A DNA stretch of 64,000 bases. Source: JAZKBN01 sp040388605. GTDB lineage: Bacteria; Bacteroidota; Bacteroidia; Cytophagales; Flexibacteraceae. Of the stretch, positions 51,144-59,864 are shown piece by piece; position 1 is the first letter of the stretch, and every line of letters starts with the position of its first letter. Below the pieces are notes generated by a model. The model did no database searches. It worked only from the letters and a program-made list of their open reading frames with translations, and was not told where the DNA came from. The stretch lies in NCBI GenBank assembly GCA_040388605.1, contig JAZKBN010000044.1:83753-147752 (forward strand), given 5' to 3'. A program made the position numbers and the translations under genes.

Positions 51144-53111
51144 CTATTCTTTTACAAACCTGCCTGTAAAGCCACCGCAACGCACAGCATAAATACCGGC
51201 GGGCAGGTTGCTTACGTCTAAGTCTTTCATCAGGCCTGTTGTTTCATCAGAAGCGGCGTAAACCTGCCTGCCCTGAATATCGAAAATGCTTACCTCACCT
51301 TTTGCTTCTATTCTAATTACATTCTCGGCAGGGTTAGGATATATTTTCAGGCCGGCTGCATAATGAGTTTTACTAACACCGTTCAGGCTGGTAAAGGTTA
51401 AAGACTTTACATTCAGGTTAGCGCCTTCAAGTGTAAAGCGCATCAGGTGTGAACCGGCAGGTATGTTTACAGTACCCAGATCCGTATCATGCCAGGTGGC
51501 CCAGCCGCCGGTGCCGGGTGTGTTGGTACTGGCAATGGCACGAACCCCGTCTATATCAACATGAATACGTCCGCCCGTTTGTGCCGATGCAGTGCTAATG
51601 CTCACCTTATAATTCGGGTCGGCATTATCGGCGGTAAATGTATATTCCATCCATTCATTGGCTTTTGTCCAGCCTATGGTCGGGGTACCGTAAACGGTTT
51701 CCTGAATATCAATGGCATCGTTACGATAGTTCCAGCCTGTATTCCAGATAACGAAGGGGTTATTGCTCAGTGTTTGAATATCGTTATCTATATGGCAGCC
51801 CAGGCCGTCGGCACCCATGTTATAGTCGGCGAGCATAATGGTGCCCGGTACATGGTGGTCTTTATAAGGTATTGCACGGGTCTGAAAATCTTCGCGGAAA
51901 AGCGCATCCATGAGGTCTTTAGACCAGCGCATATCAGGCCTCCAGATATAATCTGCATTCATTTCGCGGAAGGCTGCAATGGCAGTATCTATTGAAGGAC
52001 GCGGCGCTGTGGCCGGGTTATCCCAATAATCAAGCACTTTTTTATACTTCGGCCTCACCGGGATATTGAAAACAGGGTTTATGCTTTGTACTTTTTTGAA
52101 AGTCCAGTTGGCCCAGCCCCAGCCTTTGCTCTCGTAATACTTGGCCAGGTTACCCATCCAGGTATTCGAGTTGTTGCCAAACTCACCGAGCCAAACGGGC
52201 ACATCCATGAGCGTGCTCACGCGTATTACCTCGGGGACATTAGGGCTTGGTACAGTGGTATAATAGCTGTGCGTGGAAAGACAAAGGTTATCGTCCCAAC
52301 GGCCGTTGGGAACTGTTTTGTCAAAAATATCATTCAGGTCGAAGCCATAGTTATTGCCTTCCGCAATAAGCATGTGGCGGGTATCAACCAGCCTGATGCT
52401 GTCGCGGGCCATCAGGTAAAAAGGCAGCACCTTGGCAGTATCTGCGCCGTAAACGGCAGGTTCGTTGAGCAGGTCATAAGCGCCAATCCAGGGCTCGTCC
52501 CTGTAATGAATGGCTATGCGCTTCCAAATGCCTGCCGCAAGCTTCATGTATTCCAGGTTATTGAAAAAGGTAACAGGTTGGCCTGTAACGTGATCACTGT
52601 GCCAGCCGGGGTTTTGGCTGCCGGGCGCGCAGTGCAAATCAGGTATCAGGTACATTTGGTTTTGCCTGCACCAGGAAAGCAGGGTATCTATGCGGCGGAA
52701 GCCGGCATCGGAATTAACACCGCGGGCGGTATCATAAAAATCAGCATAATGGAACGGCAGGCGTATATGATTATAGCCAATGCTCTTCAGGGCACGAATA
52801 TCGGGCTCCCGCACAAAATTGTCGCGGAACTCTTCAAGAATGGTGCGGGCCATGGCGTCGCCGCCCACGAGATCAGCAATATTGGTATGCACCTGCCTGG
52901 GTGCCGAAACCTGGTTTGCCTTGATACCCAGGATGTAGCCCTCCAGCACCATCCAGGAACCAATGCTGGTGCCGCGCATTTTGAATGTGCCGTTATCGTT
53001 TACCACGTGCTGGCCTTCCCTGCGCAGGTAACCCTGTGCCGAAGCGTGGAAATTGCTAATGGCAAGCATACAAATGCACAACGCCAAAGCGTAGTTTTTG
53101 TAAGTTTTCAT
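51144..53111 (-). CDS. Secreted GH5-like glycoside hydrolase with CBM6 and T9SS sorting domain (paralog 2)
   Basis: 655 residues with the same architecture as the copy at 46.5 kb: signal peptide (YALALCICMLAISNFHASAQ), GH5-type barrel with YDLLNEPAVYG (acid/base Glu) and VPVWLGEFGNNSN (nucleophile Glu), CBM6-like module with TGGWATWHDT, and a T9SS sorting domain (LKIYPNPAENVIRIEA ... GIYAVRCGG). The high, even similarity and equal length show tandem-type duplication. The substrate is inferred to be a beta-glucan. The paired repeat CCTGCGGGC precedes it at the same spacing. Confidence 0.9.
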   Translation of the reverse strand: MKTYKNYALALCICMLAISNFHASAQGYLRREGQHVVNDNGTFKMRGTSIGSWMVLEGYILGIKANQVSAPRQVHTNIADLVGGDAMARTILEEFRDNFVREPDIRALKSIGYNHIRLPFHYADFYDTARGVNSDAGFRRIDTLLSWCRQNQMYLIPDLHCAPGSQNPGWHSDHVTGQPVTFFNNLEYMKLAAGIWKRIAIHYRDEPWIGAYDLLNEPAVYGADTAKVLPFYLMARDSIRLVDTRHMLIAEGNNYGFDLNDIFDKTVPNGRWDDNLCLSTHSYYTTVPSPNVPEVIRVSTLMDVPVWLGEFGNNSNTWMGNLAKYYESKGWGWANWTFKKVQSINPVFNIPVRPKYKKVLDYWDNPATAPRPSIDTAIAAFREMNADYIWRPDMRWSKDLMDALFREDFQTRAIPYKDHHVPGTIMLADYNMGADGLGCHIDNDIQTLSNNPFVIWNTGWNYRNDAIDIQETVYGTPTIGWTKANEWMEYTFTADNADPNYKVSISTASAQTGGRIHVDIDGVRAIASTNTPGTGGWATWHDTDLGTVNIPAGSHLMRFTLEGANLNVKSLTFTSLNGVSKTHYAAGLKIYPNPAENVIRIEAKGEVSIFDIQGRQVYAASDETTGLMKDLDVSNLPAGIYAVRCGGFTGRFVKE

Positions 53112-53131
53112 TATAGTTAATTTGGTTATTT

Positions 53132-53159
53132 CCTGCGGGCGCACCGTGCACCTGCGGGC
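53132..53159 (-). promoter_or_regulatory. Paired-repeat leader in front of GH5 paralog 2
   Basis: CCTGCGGGC at 53132-53140 and 53151-53159 on the plus strand, 19 bp apart, about 21 bp upstream of the start codon. It is the counterpart of the element in front of paralog 1; the sequence between the two copies differs more than the copies do. Confidence 0.6.
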
Positions 53160-53322
53160 TGATGCGCAAGTTCAACAATATTGGGGAAAATCTCAAAAAA
53201 ACCGTTCAGGCACGAATTTTCCTGAATACAATATTCCAGGGTATATGTGGCGGCAACGCCCCCCACCTTATGAAACAAAAATTAAGTAAACCACAAAACA
53301 AACCAAGGAACATCCTACCGTT

Positions 53323-53844
53323 ATGGCAGAGAAAATGATTGACCTCGAAGATTTATTGTTCGCCCAGCTTTGCGATTTATACAGCGCGGAAACGCAACTT
53401 ATTGCCGCCCTGCCCGATATGGCCGAAAAAGCTACCGACAAGCAATTGGTAAAAGCAATAAAAGACCACCTGAAAGAAACCGAGGGCCAAAAGAAACGCC
53501 TCGACAAAGCTTTTAAAGCACTCGGTAAGGAAGTTGAAGAAGAAACCTGCCTCGCCATGCAGGGCCTCATTAAAGAAGCCAAACATTTCATGAAGCAGCC
53601 CGCAAGTCCTGAAGTTCGTGATGCAGGCATAATTGCTATTGCCCAAAAGGTAGAGCACTATGAAATAAGCGGTTATGGAACGGCAGCCAATTTTGCCGAG
53701 CAGCTGGGTCACAGCGATGTTGCCAGCCTGTTGCGCGAAACCGAAGCTGAAGAAAGCGCCGCCGACAGCAAGCTGACTCAAATTGCAACCGGCAACGTAA
53801 ACTTAAAAGCAGAGCACGCCGGCGAAGCCCGGGCAGCCAAATAG
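53323..53844 (+). CDS. DUF892 ferritin-like protein (YciF/YciE family)
   Basis: 173 residues, a four-helix ferritin-like bundle. The family start IDLEDLLFAQLCDLYSAETQLIAALPDM is clear, with the carboxylate and His-containing segments HLKETEGQKKRLDKAF and KVEHYEISGYGTAANFAEQLG. Members of DUF892 are stress-induced and bind a di-iron or similar site, but no activity is established. A strong terminator follows. The gene precedes a FAD/Rieske oxidoreductase by about 115 bp and is probably separate from it. Confidence 0.93.
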   Translation: MAEKMIDLEDLLFAQLCDLYSAETQLIAALPDMAEKATDKQLVKAIKDHLKETEGQKKRLDKAFKALGKEVEEETCLAMQGLIKEAKHFMKQPASPEVRDAGIIAIAQKVEHYEISGYGTAANFAEQLGHSDVASLLRETEAEESAADSKLTQIATGNVNLKAEHAGEARAAK

Positions 53845-53859
53845 GCGGTTAACATTATT

Positions 53860-53894
53860 AAAAACAAGGCAGGCATTTTGTCTGCCTTGTTTTT
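53860..53894 (+). terminator. Rho-independent terminator of the DUF892 gene
   Basis: AAAAACAAGGCAG and its complement CTGCCTTGTTTTT flank a nine-base loop; the right arm ends in a T-run. It could work in both directions. Confidence 0.85.
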
Positions 53895-53959
53895 AATAAA
53901 CAGAATTAAAGCAACACAAAGCATATTACCCCATTTGCAAAATCAAGCAATACCCGGCT

Positions 53960-55456
53960 ATGGAAAACAAAATTATTTGGGCGGAAGGTTTAAGCAAACC
54001 GGCTTTCGAGCCCCTGAAAGAAGACCTGGAAATTGATTACCTTGTTGTAGGCGGAGGCATAACCGGTCTTACGCTGGCCCTCAAGCTCAGGCGCAAAGGC
54101 CTGAGGGTTGCCCTTGTGGAAGCGCGTGAAATTGCAGCCGGCGACACAGGGGTAAGCACCGGTTTTGTAACTGTATCAGTAGATGCCGGGTATGCGCACA
54201 CTGCCTCCAAAATTGGCGAGTACGAAGCCAAAGCTCTTGCCGAAAGCACCCAAATGGCCTTACGCGAACTTCGTACGCTTTTACTGACCGAAGATATTAA
54301 TGCAGGCGAAGAAACCCTTTCCGCATATTATTTTGGTGAGCAGACAACCGATGCAGCAGAAATAAGCGAGGAATACCGCGCATCGGTCAAATACGGCCTT
54401 GATTGTAAAATTGGCGCCTGCGATTTACCCTTTTTCACATCCGGAGCCCTTGAGTACCCAGATCAATTGGCCATTAACCCGGTACAATATGCTTACAGCA
54501 TAGCTGCCCTGCTGCAACGCCTGCATGTGCCTGTTTACGAAAACACCCGCATTACAGACTGGCGCGAAAGCAATGGTAAAGTTTACCTTGAAGCCGGCAA
54601 AGTTCGCATTGAAGCCAAAAAAGTGGCTTTTGCCACACACGTTCCGCCGGGGTTCAGCACCACGCAGCTTATGGCCTACCCTTACCGAAGTTATGTAATG
54701 GGTTTCAGCATAAACACGCATGTGCCAAAATGCATGTTTTTCGATACCGCAGACCCTTACCACTACATTCGCAGTGTTGAGCACCAAGGTAAAACCCTGC
54801 TCATTTGCGGGGGCGCCGATCATAAAACCGGACAAGCCAATGAAATTCAAAGCTTCCGCGATATAGAAACCTATATCCGCAATCGTTTCGATGTTCGGGA
54901 AATTAAGTACAAGTGGAGCGGCCAATATTACCGATCTGCCGACGGGCTGCCCGTAATCGGCCCAAGCTCTGAGAACATATATATTGCCACAGCTTTCGAC
55001 GGCGACGGGCTTACTTACGGCATAATGGCAGCCTGCATTTTGGCAGAACAATTAAGCGGCGCAGCTTATGCATACGAAGACATCTTTGCGCCCGGCCGAA
55101 GCAACCTGAGAGCCGGATTAACCACTGCTTTAAAAGAGAACATAAACGTTGCCTGGCATTTTGTAAAAGACAGGCTGAGCGTTCCCGAAGGCCGGGAAAA
55201 TGAAATTCCGGCAGGCGAAGGCAGGCTTATGAAAATAGATGATCATACTCTTGCTGTATATCGTCGCCCCGACGGGGAGTTTATTGCCCTGAGCCCCAAA
55301 TGCAGCCACCTGGGCTGTACCGTACAATGGAACAATGCAGAAAAAACCTGGGATTGCCCCTGCCACGGCGGCCGATACAGCTGCGAAGGCAAAGTGCTTG
55401 AAGGTCCGCCGTTAAAAAATCTTGAAAAGGCAAAGCTTCACCATTTCAGCGATTAG
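53960..55456 (+). CDS. FAD-dependent oxidoreductase with C-terminal Rieske domain
   Basis: 498 residues. The N-terminal DAO-type FAD domain starts with the dinucleotide motif VVGGGITGLTLALKLRRKG (about residues 29-48). It continues with GLPVIGPSSENIYIATAF near residue 335, typical of glycine-oxidase-like enzymes. The C-terminal 75 residues are a Rieske [2Fe-2S] domain with CSHLGC (Cys448, His450) and CPCHGG (Cys466, His469); the extra Cys453 and Cys468 are those that form the disulfide in high-potential Rieske proteins. It may oxidise a small amine or sugar and pass electrons through the Rieske cluster. There is no signal peptide. Partner and substrate are unknown. Confidence 0.93.
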   Translation: MENKIIWAEGLSKPAFEPLKEDLEIDYLVVGGGITGLTLALKLRRKGLRVALVEAREIAAGDTGVSTGFVTVSVDAGYAHTASKIGEYEAKALAESTQMALRELRTLLLTEDINAGEETLSAYYFGEQTTDAAEISEEYRASVKYGLDCKIGACDLPFFTSGALEYPDQLAINPVQYAYSIAALLQRLHVPVYENTRITDWRESNGKVYLEAGKVRIEAKKVAFATHVPPGFSTTQLMAYPYRSYVMGFSINTHVPKCMFFDTADPYHYIRSVEHQGKTLLICGGADHKTGQANEIQSFRDIETYIRNRFDVREIKYKWSGQYYRSADGLPVIGPSSENIYIATAFDGDGLTYGIMAACILAEQLSGAAYAYEDIFAPGRSNLRAGLTTALKENINVAWHFVKDRLSVPEGRENEIPAGEGRLMKIDDHTLAVYRRPDGEFIALSPKCSHLGCTVQWNNAEKTWDCPCHGGRYSCEGKVLEGPPLKNLEKAKLHHFSD

Positions 55457-55488
55457 GCGATGAACTAATCCGGATTCGCTATATTTTG

Positions 55489-55522
55489 ACGGCCGCATCC
55501 TGCGAAGGGGCGGCCGTTTTTT
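55489..55522 (+). terminator. Rho-independent terminator of the FAD/Rieske gene
   Basis: ACGGCCGC (55489-55496) pairs with GCGGCCGT (55510-55517) and is followed by a T-run. It starts about 33 bp after the stop. Confidence 0.85.
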
Positions 55523-55556
55523 GTTTACAAGGTTTGCCAACCGAAGGCATATCTGC

Positions 55557-56360
55557 TTAGTTGCAATCGTATTCGTACCTGATATATAGCCCGCTATATA
55601 CAGGCTTAACTTTGGTAACGAAACCCCTGCTGTTAAAATAATATTGTAATGCAATATCTGTAGCCGGGTCCGAAATTTCGTTTTTCAATACATGCTTATT
55701 CGGTTTACCGAAAAGTGCATCGGCACCAAATTTTGAGAAGTTAAATTCCCTTGCCGGGCAAAAACCTCTTTTATCTGCTATATTATAATAAGCAAAATTA
55801 GTTACAGAAGTATATGAGCCAATTGTTACCGTATAAGAAGTTACATCATCATCTGTCCATGTAAAAGAAATAACCTTGCTTTCTTCCGGGTTTTCAATTT
55901 TTATAAGGTGCCCCCTGTTATCATAAGTGAAGTTATTCCCGTTGTCTTCATGCATAACCCTGCCATAAGCGTCAAGGGTGGCTACAATATTTAACCCGGC
56001 TTCCGGCACCTCATTATTATGAACCTTATAAGTAACCCTGCTGTTATCGTTATTGTATTGATATTCAATTTTTTGAATTGTATCTGAAACAGCCCCCAAA
56101 AGCCGGGTTTGAATTTCTGAGATAACCCTGCCTCTGCTGTCATACTTATACCGTTTGAAAATCTGCTCACTTACCGTTTGCATAGTCAGGCGGCATTTTT
56201 TATCTGTTTGTCCGTAGCCGGAAACATCTGTAGTTCCGGTACTGTCGACATAATTTGGGTCGAAGGGAGCTACAACGTTATCATGGCAGGAAACGGCAGC
56301 CAGCAGGCAAAACGCCAAAAAGGCCGACACACAGAGCAGGTTTACAAACAGCTTTTTCAT
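55557..56360 (-). CDS. YD-repeat lipoprotein (copy 1)
   Basis: 267 residues. The signal MKKLFVNLLCVSAFLAFCLLAAVSC ends in a lipobox-like LAAVSC with the lipid-accepting Cys. The mature part holds YD-type repeats: YKYDSRGRVISE, LDAYGRVMHED, FTYDNRGHLIKIE and a closing YYFNSRGFVTKV. The repeats resemble RHS/YD elements but the protein is much shorter than RHS toxins. It is a paralog of the next gene upstream (shared KKCRLTM and YxYDSxGRxxSEIQ). I infer a surface or periplasmic lipoprotein without a known role. The base composition is A+T-richer than the flanking core genes. Confidence 0.85.
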   Translation of the reverse strand: MKKLFVNLLCVSAFLAFCLLAAVSCHDNVVAPFDPNYVDSTGTTDVSGYGQTDKKCRLTMQTVSEQIFKRYKYDSRGRVISEIQTRLLGAVSDTIQKIEYQYNNDNSRVTYKVHNNEVPEAGLNIVATLDAYGRVMHEDNGNNFTYDNRGHLIKIENPEESKVISFTWTDDDVTSYTVTIGSYTSVTNFAYYNIADKRGFCPAREFNFSKFGADALFGKPNKHVLKNEISDPATDIALQYYFNSRGFVTKVKPVYSGLYIRYEYDCN

Positions 56361-56573
56361 GGTAAAATTTGTTATAAAATTGAAAGATTAAAATAAAGAA
56401 TTACCCTAATCTGTAAATCAAACAAAAGTTCGATTGTAAGGGTTCATTAACAGCAAATTTGAAATTAATACTCTTGAATTCAAAACTATTTTTTTACATT
56501 TTATCCTGCAAAATTCACCCCTGCTTTCGGCTGTTTCGGCCATAAGTTTCCTGAGTAGTGCTTCAAATTTGCT

Positions 56574-57341
56574 TTACCGGCAATCATATTCAAAGGGATA
56601 AAAGCTGTATTTATCTGTTTGAATTTTGGTAACATAGCCATCGCTGTTAAAAAAATATTTCATTTCAGGATACCCGTTGTAGTTTACAAACTTGTTCTTC
56701 ATCAGGTGCTTATTAGGTTTACCATACATTAAGAAACTTCCTGAAGCAAACCCAAATTCTTTAGCCGGGCAAAGGCCTGCCTTGTCTGCGGTTTTTGTAT
56801 ATGTAAAATTCGAAGTTGTTGTAAAGGAATTATATGTTTGAGAATAGGAAATCATATCATCATCCTGCCAGTTAAAAGCAATTCGGTTTCCGGTATCTAT
56901 GTTTTTTATTTCAACCAGGTGGCCGAAAGTATCATAGTTAAAATACCTGAGCTTATCTTCATCTGTTACCCTCCCTGCTTCATCTAGCGAGGCGGTTACA
57001 ACAGATTTTGAACCGATCCATTTAATATCGCAATTATATATAACCTGCTTTCTGTCCGCGCTGTATGTATAGGTAATTATTGTCGCTGTATCTGAACCGG
57101 ACCGGGACAATTGGATTTCAGACACTATCCTTCCTGAACTGTCATATTTATACCGGTTTACAAAACCTTCATTCCCTATCTCCATAGTGAGCCTGCACTT
57201 TTTATTGGCTTGCCCGTAGTCAGACACGTCAGTTGTTCCACCATTGGGATTTGGGTCGTCAGAATGGCAGGATGTGGTACTAAAAAGGCATAAGCACAGA
57301 AATGAAGAAAAACCAAGCAGTTTTAAAAGCATTGACCTCAT
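56574..57341 (-). CDS. YD-repeat lipoprotein (copy 2)
   Basis: About 255 residues. The signal MRSMLLKLLGFSSFLCLCLFSTTSC leads to a lipobox Cys; a start three codons later is equally possible, and a further upstream ATG would add 28 hydrophobic residues I consider unlikely. After a short Asn-Pro linker come KKCRLTMEIGNEG, YKYDSSGRIVSEIQ, DEAGRVTDED, FNYDTFGHLVEIK and a closing FFNSDGYVTKIQ. It matches copy 1 in order and length, with insertions and many substitutions, so it is a diverged tandem duplicate. Confidence 0.83.
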   Translation of the reverse strand: MRSMLLKLLGFSSFLCLCLFSTTSCHSDDPNPNGGTTDVSDYGQANKKCRLTMEIGNEGFVNRYKYDSSGRIVSEIQLSRSGSDTATIITYTYSADRKQVIYNCDIKWIGSKSVVTASLDEAGRVTDEDKLRYFNYDTFGHLVEIKNIDTGNRIAFNWQDDDMISYSQTYNSFTTTSNFTYTKTADKAGLCPAKEFGFASGSFLMYGKPNKHLMKNKFVNYNGYPEMKYFFNSDGYVTKIQTDKYSFYPFEYDCR

Positions 57342-57458
57342 ACTAAACCGTATAACTGAAATTAAAATGAAAAACAGGAATAAGCCTGCTGTTACAAACC
57401 GATAAATACCGATTGCGTTTAGCAAATTTGGTATTTATCCCTGTTGATGCAAAATCAT

Positions 57459-58040
57459 TTATACAATCCAGCCCGGTTTCAGCTTTTCGCCTGCCCGCTC
57501 AACAGTTTCATTAATTCGCTTCAGCCTTGTCTCGGGCCGTTTGGCAAGATGAATCCATTGCAGAATTATCTTCCTGCCTGATTTGCTTAAGCTTAAAAAG
57601 AACTCTTTAGACCCGGGCACCAATTCAAATGCTGAATCAAGGTCAGGGGGAATAATCAATTCCTCAACATCGTCTAAGATTGTCCATGACCCGTTACGCT
57701 TTGCAATTTCAATGCTTTCAAAACCCGCCCGGGCCATCAGGCCGGCATCAATAAGCTGCTTTACTTTTTCTTTGTTCACCTTAGACCAAGTGCTCCCGGG
57801 TTTCCGCCTGCTGAAATACTGCATAGATTTTTCACTGTCAATGGGTCTTGCCGTGCTGTCTATCCAGCCGAAACAAAGGGCTTCATCTACAGCCTCACGC
57901 CAGGTAATTGAAGATATATTGGTCTTCTTTTTATAATAAACCAGCTGAACAGATTGCTTTACCGAATGGTTTTCTTCCAGCCATTCACGCCACTCCTGCC
58001 TGCTTCCCGGGCAGAATTTTTCAGTTTCCTTCTTTTCCAT
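57459..58040 (-). CDS. YdeI/OmdA-type protein
   Basis: 193 residues of the YdeI/OmdA family: REWLEENHSVKQSVQLVYYKKKT, WREAVDEALCFGWIDSTARPID (the signature block), SMQYFSRRKPGSTWSKVNKEKVKQLI, and a tail LAKRPETRLKRINETVERAGEKLKPGW. It belongs to the family annotated as bacteriocin-protection-like; no mechanism is known. It is a different subtype from the two copies in the ArsR operon. It is a single gene on the minus strand, with no clear promoter seen. Confidence 0.87.
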   Translation of the reverse strand: MEKKETEKFCPGSRQEWREWLEENHSVKQSVQLVYYKKKTNISSITWREAVDEALCFGWIDSTARPIDSEKSMQYFSRRKPGSTWSKVNKEKVKQLIDAGLMARAGFESIEIAKRNGSWTILDDVEELIIPPDLDSAFELVPGSKEFFLSLSKSGRKIILQWIHLAKRPETRLKRINETVERAGEKLKPGWIV

Positions 58041-58132
58041 TTCTATATTTTATTACAGTTAATAAATGGCATGGGCTCAATCTGTCAGCATTAAACCCAT
58101 ACCCTGAATATTACAGCCACTAAAACAGTAGA

Positions 58133-58555
58133 TTATTTCATCAACACTAAAACAGTACATGCCAATGAAATACCTGCAAGATGATACATGCCGCTGATTA
58201 ATCCATAAAGCAATGGCCTTGGAATATTTGGGTTAATGGCTATGTTCACTGTATTGGCAAACAAAAAGCCAAGCCCTATAACCAGCCCGAATGCAAGGGC
58301 ATCGCCAATATTTGAAATATTTAAGGCATACATAAGAATGGCAGCGGCAATTGTAATCACCAGCGTGCAAATAGCAGGGCCTATAATAAATATAGGGGCG
58401 GTTTTTTGGGGTATTTCATTTGCCTTACCTAACGACAATAAGTAAGGCTTACTGAAAAGCGCCGTGAACCACAAGGCGCCCAAAATGAAATACGCGGCAA
58501 AGGCAGTTAAAACACTAAGCCAATTAATACTTGCTAATACGTTCAGCATATTCAT
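58133..58555 (-). CDS. DUF1761 membrane protein
   Basis: 140 residues with four hydrophobic helices: WLSVLTAFAAYFILGALWFTALF, IIGPAICTLVITIAAAILMYAL, ALAFGLVIGLGFLFANTVNIA and GLISGMYHLAGISLACTVLVLM. The GALWFTALFSKPYL segment in the first loop is characteristic of DUF1761. The function is unknown. A minus-strand TAATTTTG (58585-58592), about 30 bp upstream, matches the -7 consensus, so it may be transcribed separately from the WYL regulator gene. Confidence 0.88.
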   Translation of the reverse strand: MNMLNVLASINWLSVLTAFAAYFILGALWFTALFSKPYLLSLGKANEIPQKTAPIFIIGPAICTLVITIAAAILMYALNISNIGDALAFGLVIGLGFLFANTVNIAINPNIPRPLLYGLISGMYHLAGISLACTVLVLMK

Positions 58556-58630
58556 AATTTTCAGGATGATTATTTAGTATGCTGCAAAATTATAACCGCC
58601 TAATGACAGCCCTGTGTCAGGGGTCCGTTA

Positions 58631-59326
58631 TCAGGAATGGTATTTATCAAAAAATTCCTGCAGGGTCAATTTATGCGGCTCGAATTTCTCATTCAGCAAA
58701 TCAAGCTTTTTAATCCTGTCTAACCTGAAAAAGCGAAATTCTTTGCGCAAACGGCACCATGCCACCAACAGCCAATTTTCCTGCGTGCTTAGCAATGCAA
58801 AAGGCTCAATAATTCTTTCAGATGCATTACCTGCCTCATTGGTATATTCAATACCGGTTAAATTAAAATTAGTCAGCGCAAACTGTAATACCGACAAATT
58901 GCTGCTTGTTCTTTCCCTGTTCGTGTTTTGGCTGAAACGGGTTCTTTCAGCAAGCAGGTTGGCTTTGTCTTTTATAGTGTGTTTTAATATGGCCTTTATT
59001 TTATCAATTGCTTCGGTGTACTCTTTAATAAAAGAGGCGTCACTGTTTTTCAGAACCAATTGCTCTGCAAGAATTAGAGCATTTGCCTGGCTTTCAGTAA
59101 ACATTATCGGCGGCAGGCTATAATGATCCATGAGAGAATAGCCCTTTCCTTCTTCAGTAAATACCGGCACGCCGGCCTGCTCCAATGCGCGTATATCTCT
59201 ATAAATTGTTCTGATGCTTACATTGAACTTATTTGCCAGATCGGTAGCAGTTGTAATTCGCCGTGTTTGCAATTGGGTAATTATGGCGGTTAAACGGGAA
59301 AGGCGGCTTGTGTCTTTATCTTCCAT
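58631..59326 (-). CDS. YafY-type HTH/WYL transcriptional regulator
   Basis: 231 residues. The N-terminal winged helix (RLTAIITQLQTRRITTATDLANKFNVSIRTIYRDIRALEQAGVPV) is of the HTH_11 type. The C-terminal part is a WYL-type ligand-sensing domain with NWLLVAWCRLRKEFRFFRLDRIKKLDLL; here the WYL tripeptide reads WLL. WYL proteins bind nucleotides or nucleic acid and often control stress or defence genes. It overlaps the previous gene by one base (TAATG), so translation is coupled to it. It may regulate its own three-gene unit. Confidence 0.9.
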   Translation of the reverse strand: MEDKDTSRLSRLTAIITQLQTRRITTATDLANKFNVSIRTIYRDIRALEQAGVPVFTEEGKGYSLMDHYSLPPIMFTESQANALILAEQLVLKNSDASFIKEYTEAIDKIKAILKHTIKDKANLLAERTRFSQNTNRERTSSNLSVLQFALTNFNLTGIEYTNEAGNASERIIEPFALLSTQENWLLVAWCRLRKEFRFFRLDRIKKLDLLNEKFEPHKLTLQEFFDKYHS

Positions 59327-59859
59327 TACTCCGCAACCAATTTGCCTTCGGTTAATTTTTCAAGCATCTTTTTATGAATTACCTGGACTTTACCGTAATC
59401 GCATGCTTTAAGCAAGCCTGTGGTTTTTGCGCGAACATGGGCTTCAATACTTTGCAGCAGCACCTCATTATTGAGATCGCAATTCACTACTACTAAAAAC
59501 TTCTTACGCAATGGCAAACTAAAAGGTATTTCACCGGAAAGATGTATATGTCCGTTACGTTTCATTTCAACGGACGACAACAGCATTAATGCCCCTACAA
59601 TTTTTGAAACAATGTTATAACCCCTCGTAATTAAGCCGGATTTTAAATTCTCAGGTAAATGTTCAGCAGCAATAAACTCATTCCAATCTTTAAGCTCAAT
59701 TACATACAATAGTTCTTTTTCTTGGTCTAACCAACAAACGTCCATTTCCTTAACACCTAATCCTTTATAGTGCTTCTCATAACCTGAAGAAGTTTCGAAG
59801 CGAAAGTAATTCTTATCGGGCAGGTACAAAGTTACCCCGGGTTCTTTTATCTCGTGCAT
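59326..59859 (-). CDS. Hypothetical protein with PD-(D/E)XK-like core
   Basis: 177 residues, no family recognised. A central block has Asp40 (KEMDVCWLD), then, 15 residues on, Glu55-Leu-Lys57 (YVIELKDW), in beta-strand context. Together with Glu22 or Glu28 upstream these match the order of a PD-(D/E)XK nuclease core, D-x(n)-E-x-K. The remaining parts are helical and show no transmembrane segment. It starts 5 bp after the ATPase gene and overlaps the WYL gene by one base, so the three are translated from one transcript. I infer a nuclease effector, but the fold is not proven. Confidence 0.7.
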   Translation of the reverse strand: MHEIKEPGVTLYLPDKNYFRFETSSGYEKHYKGLGVKEMDVCWLDQEKELLYVIELKDWNEFIAAEHLPENLKSGLITRGYNIVSKIVGALMLLSSVEMKRNGHIHLSGEIPFSLPLRKKFLVVVNCDLNNEVLLQSIEAHVRAKTTGLLKACDYGKVQVIHKKMLEKLTEGKLVAE

Positions 59860-59864
59860 ACAAA

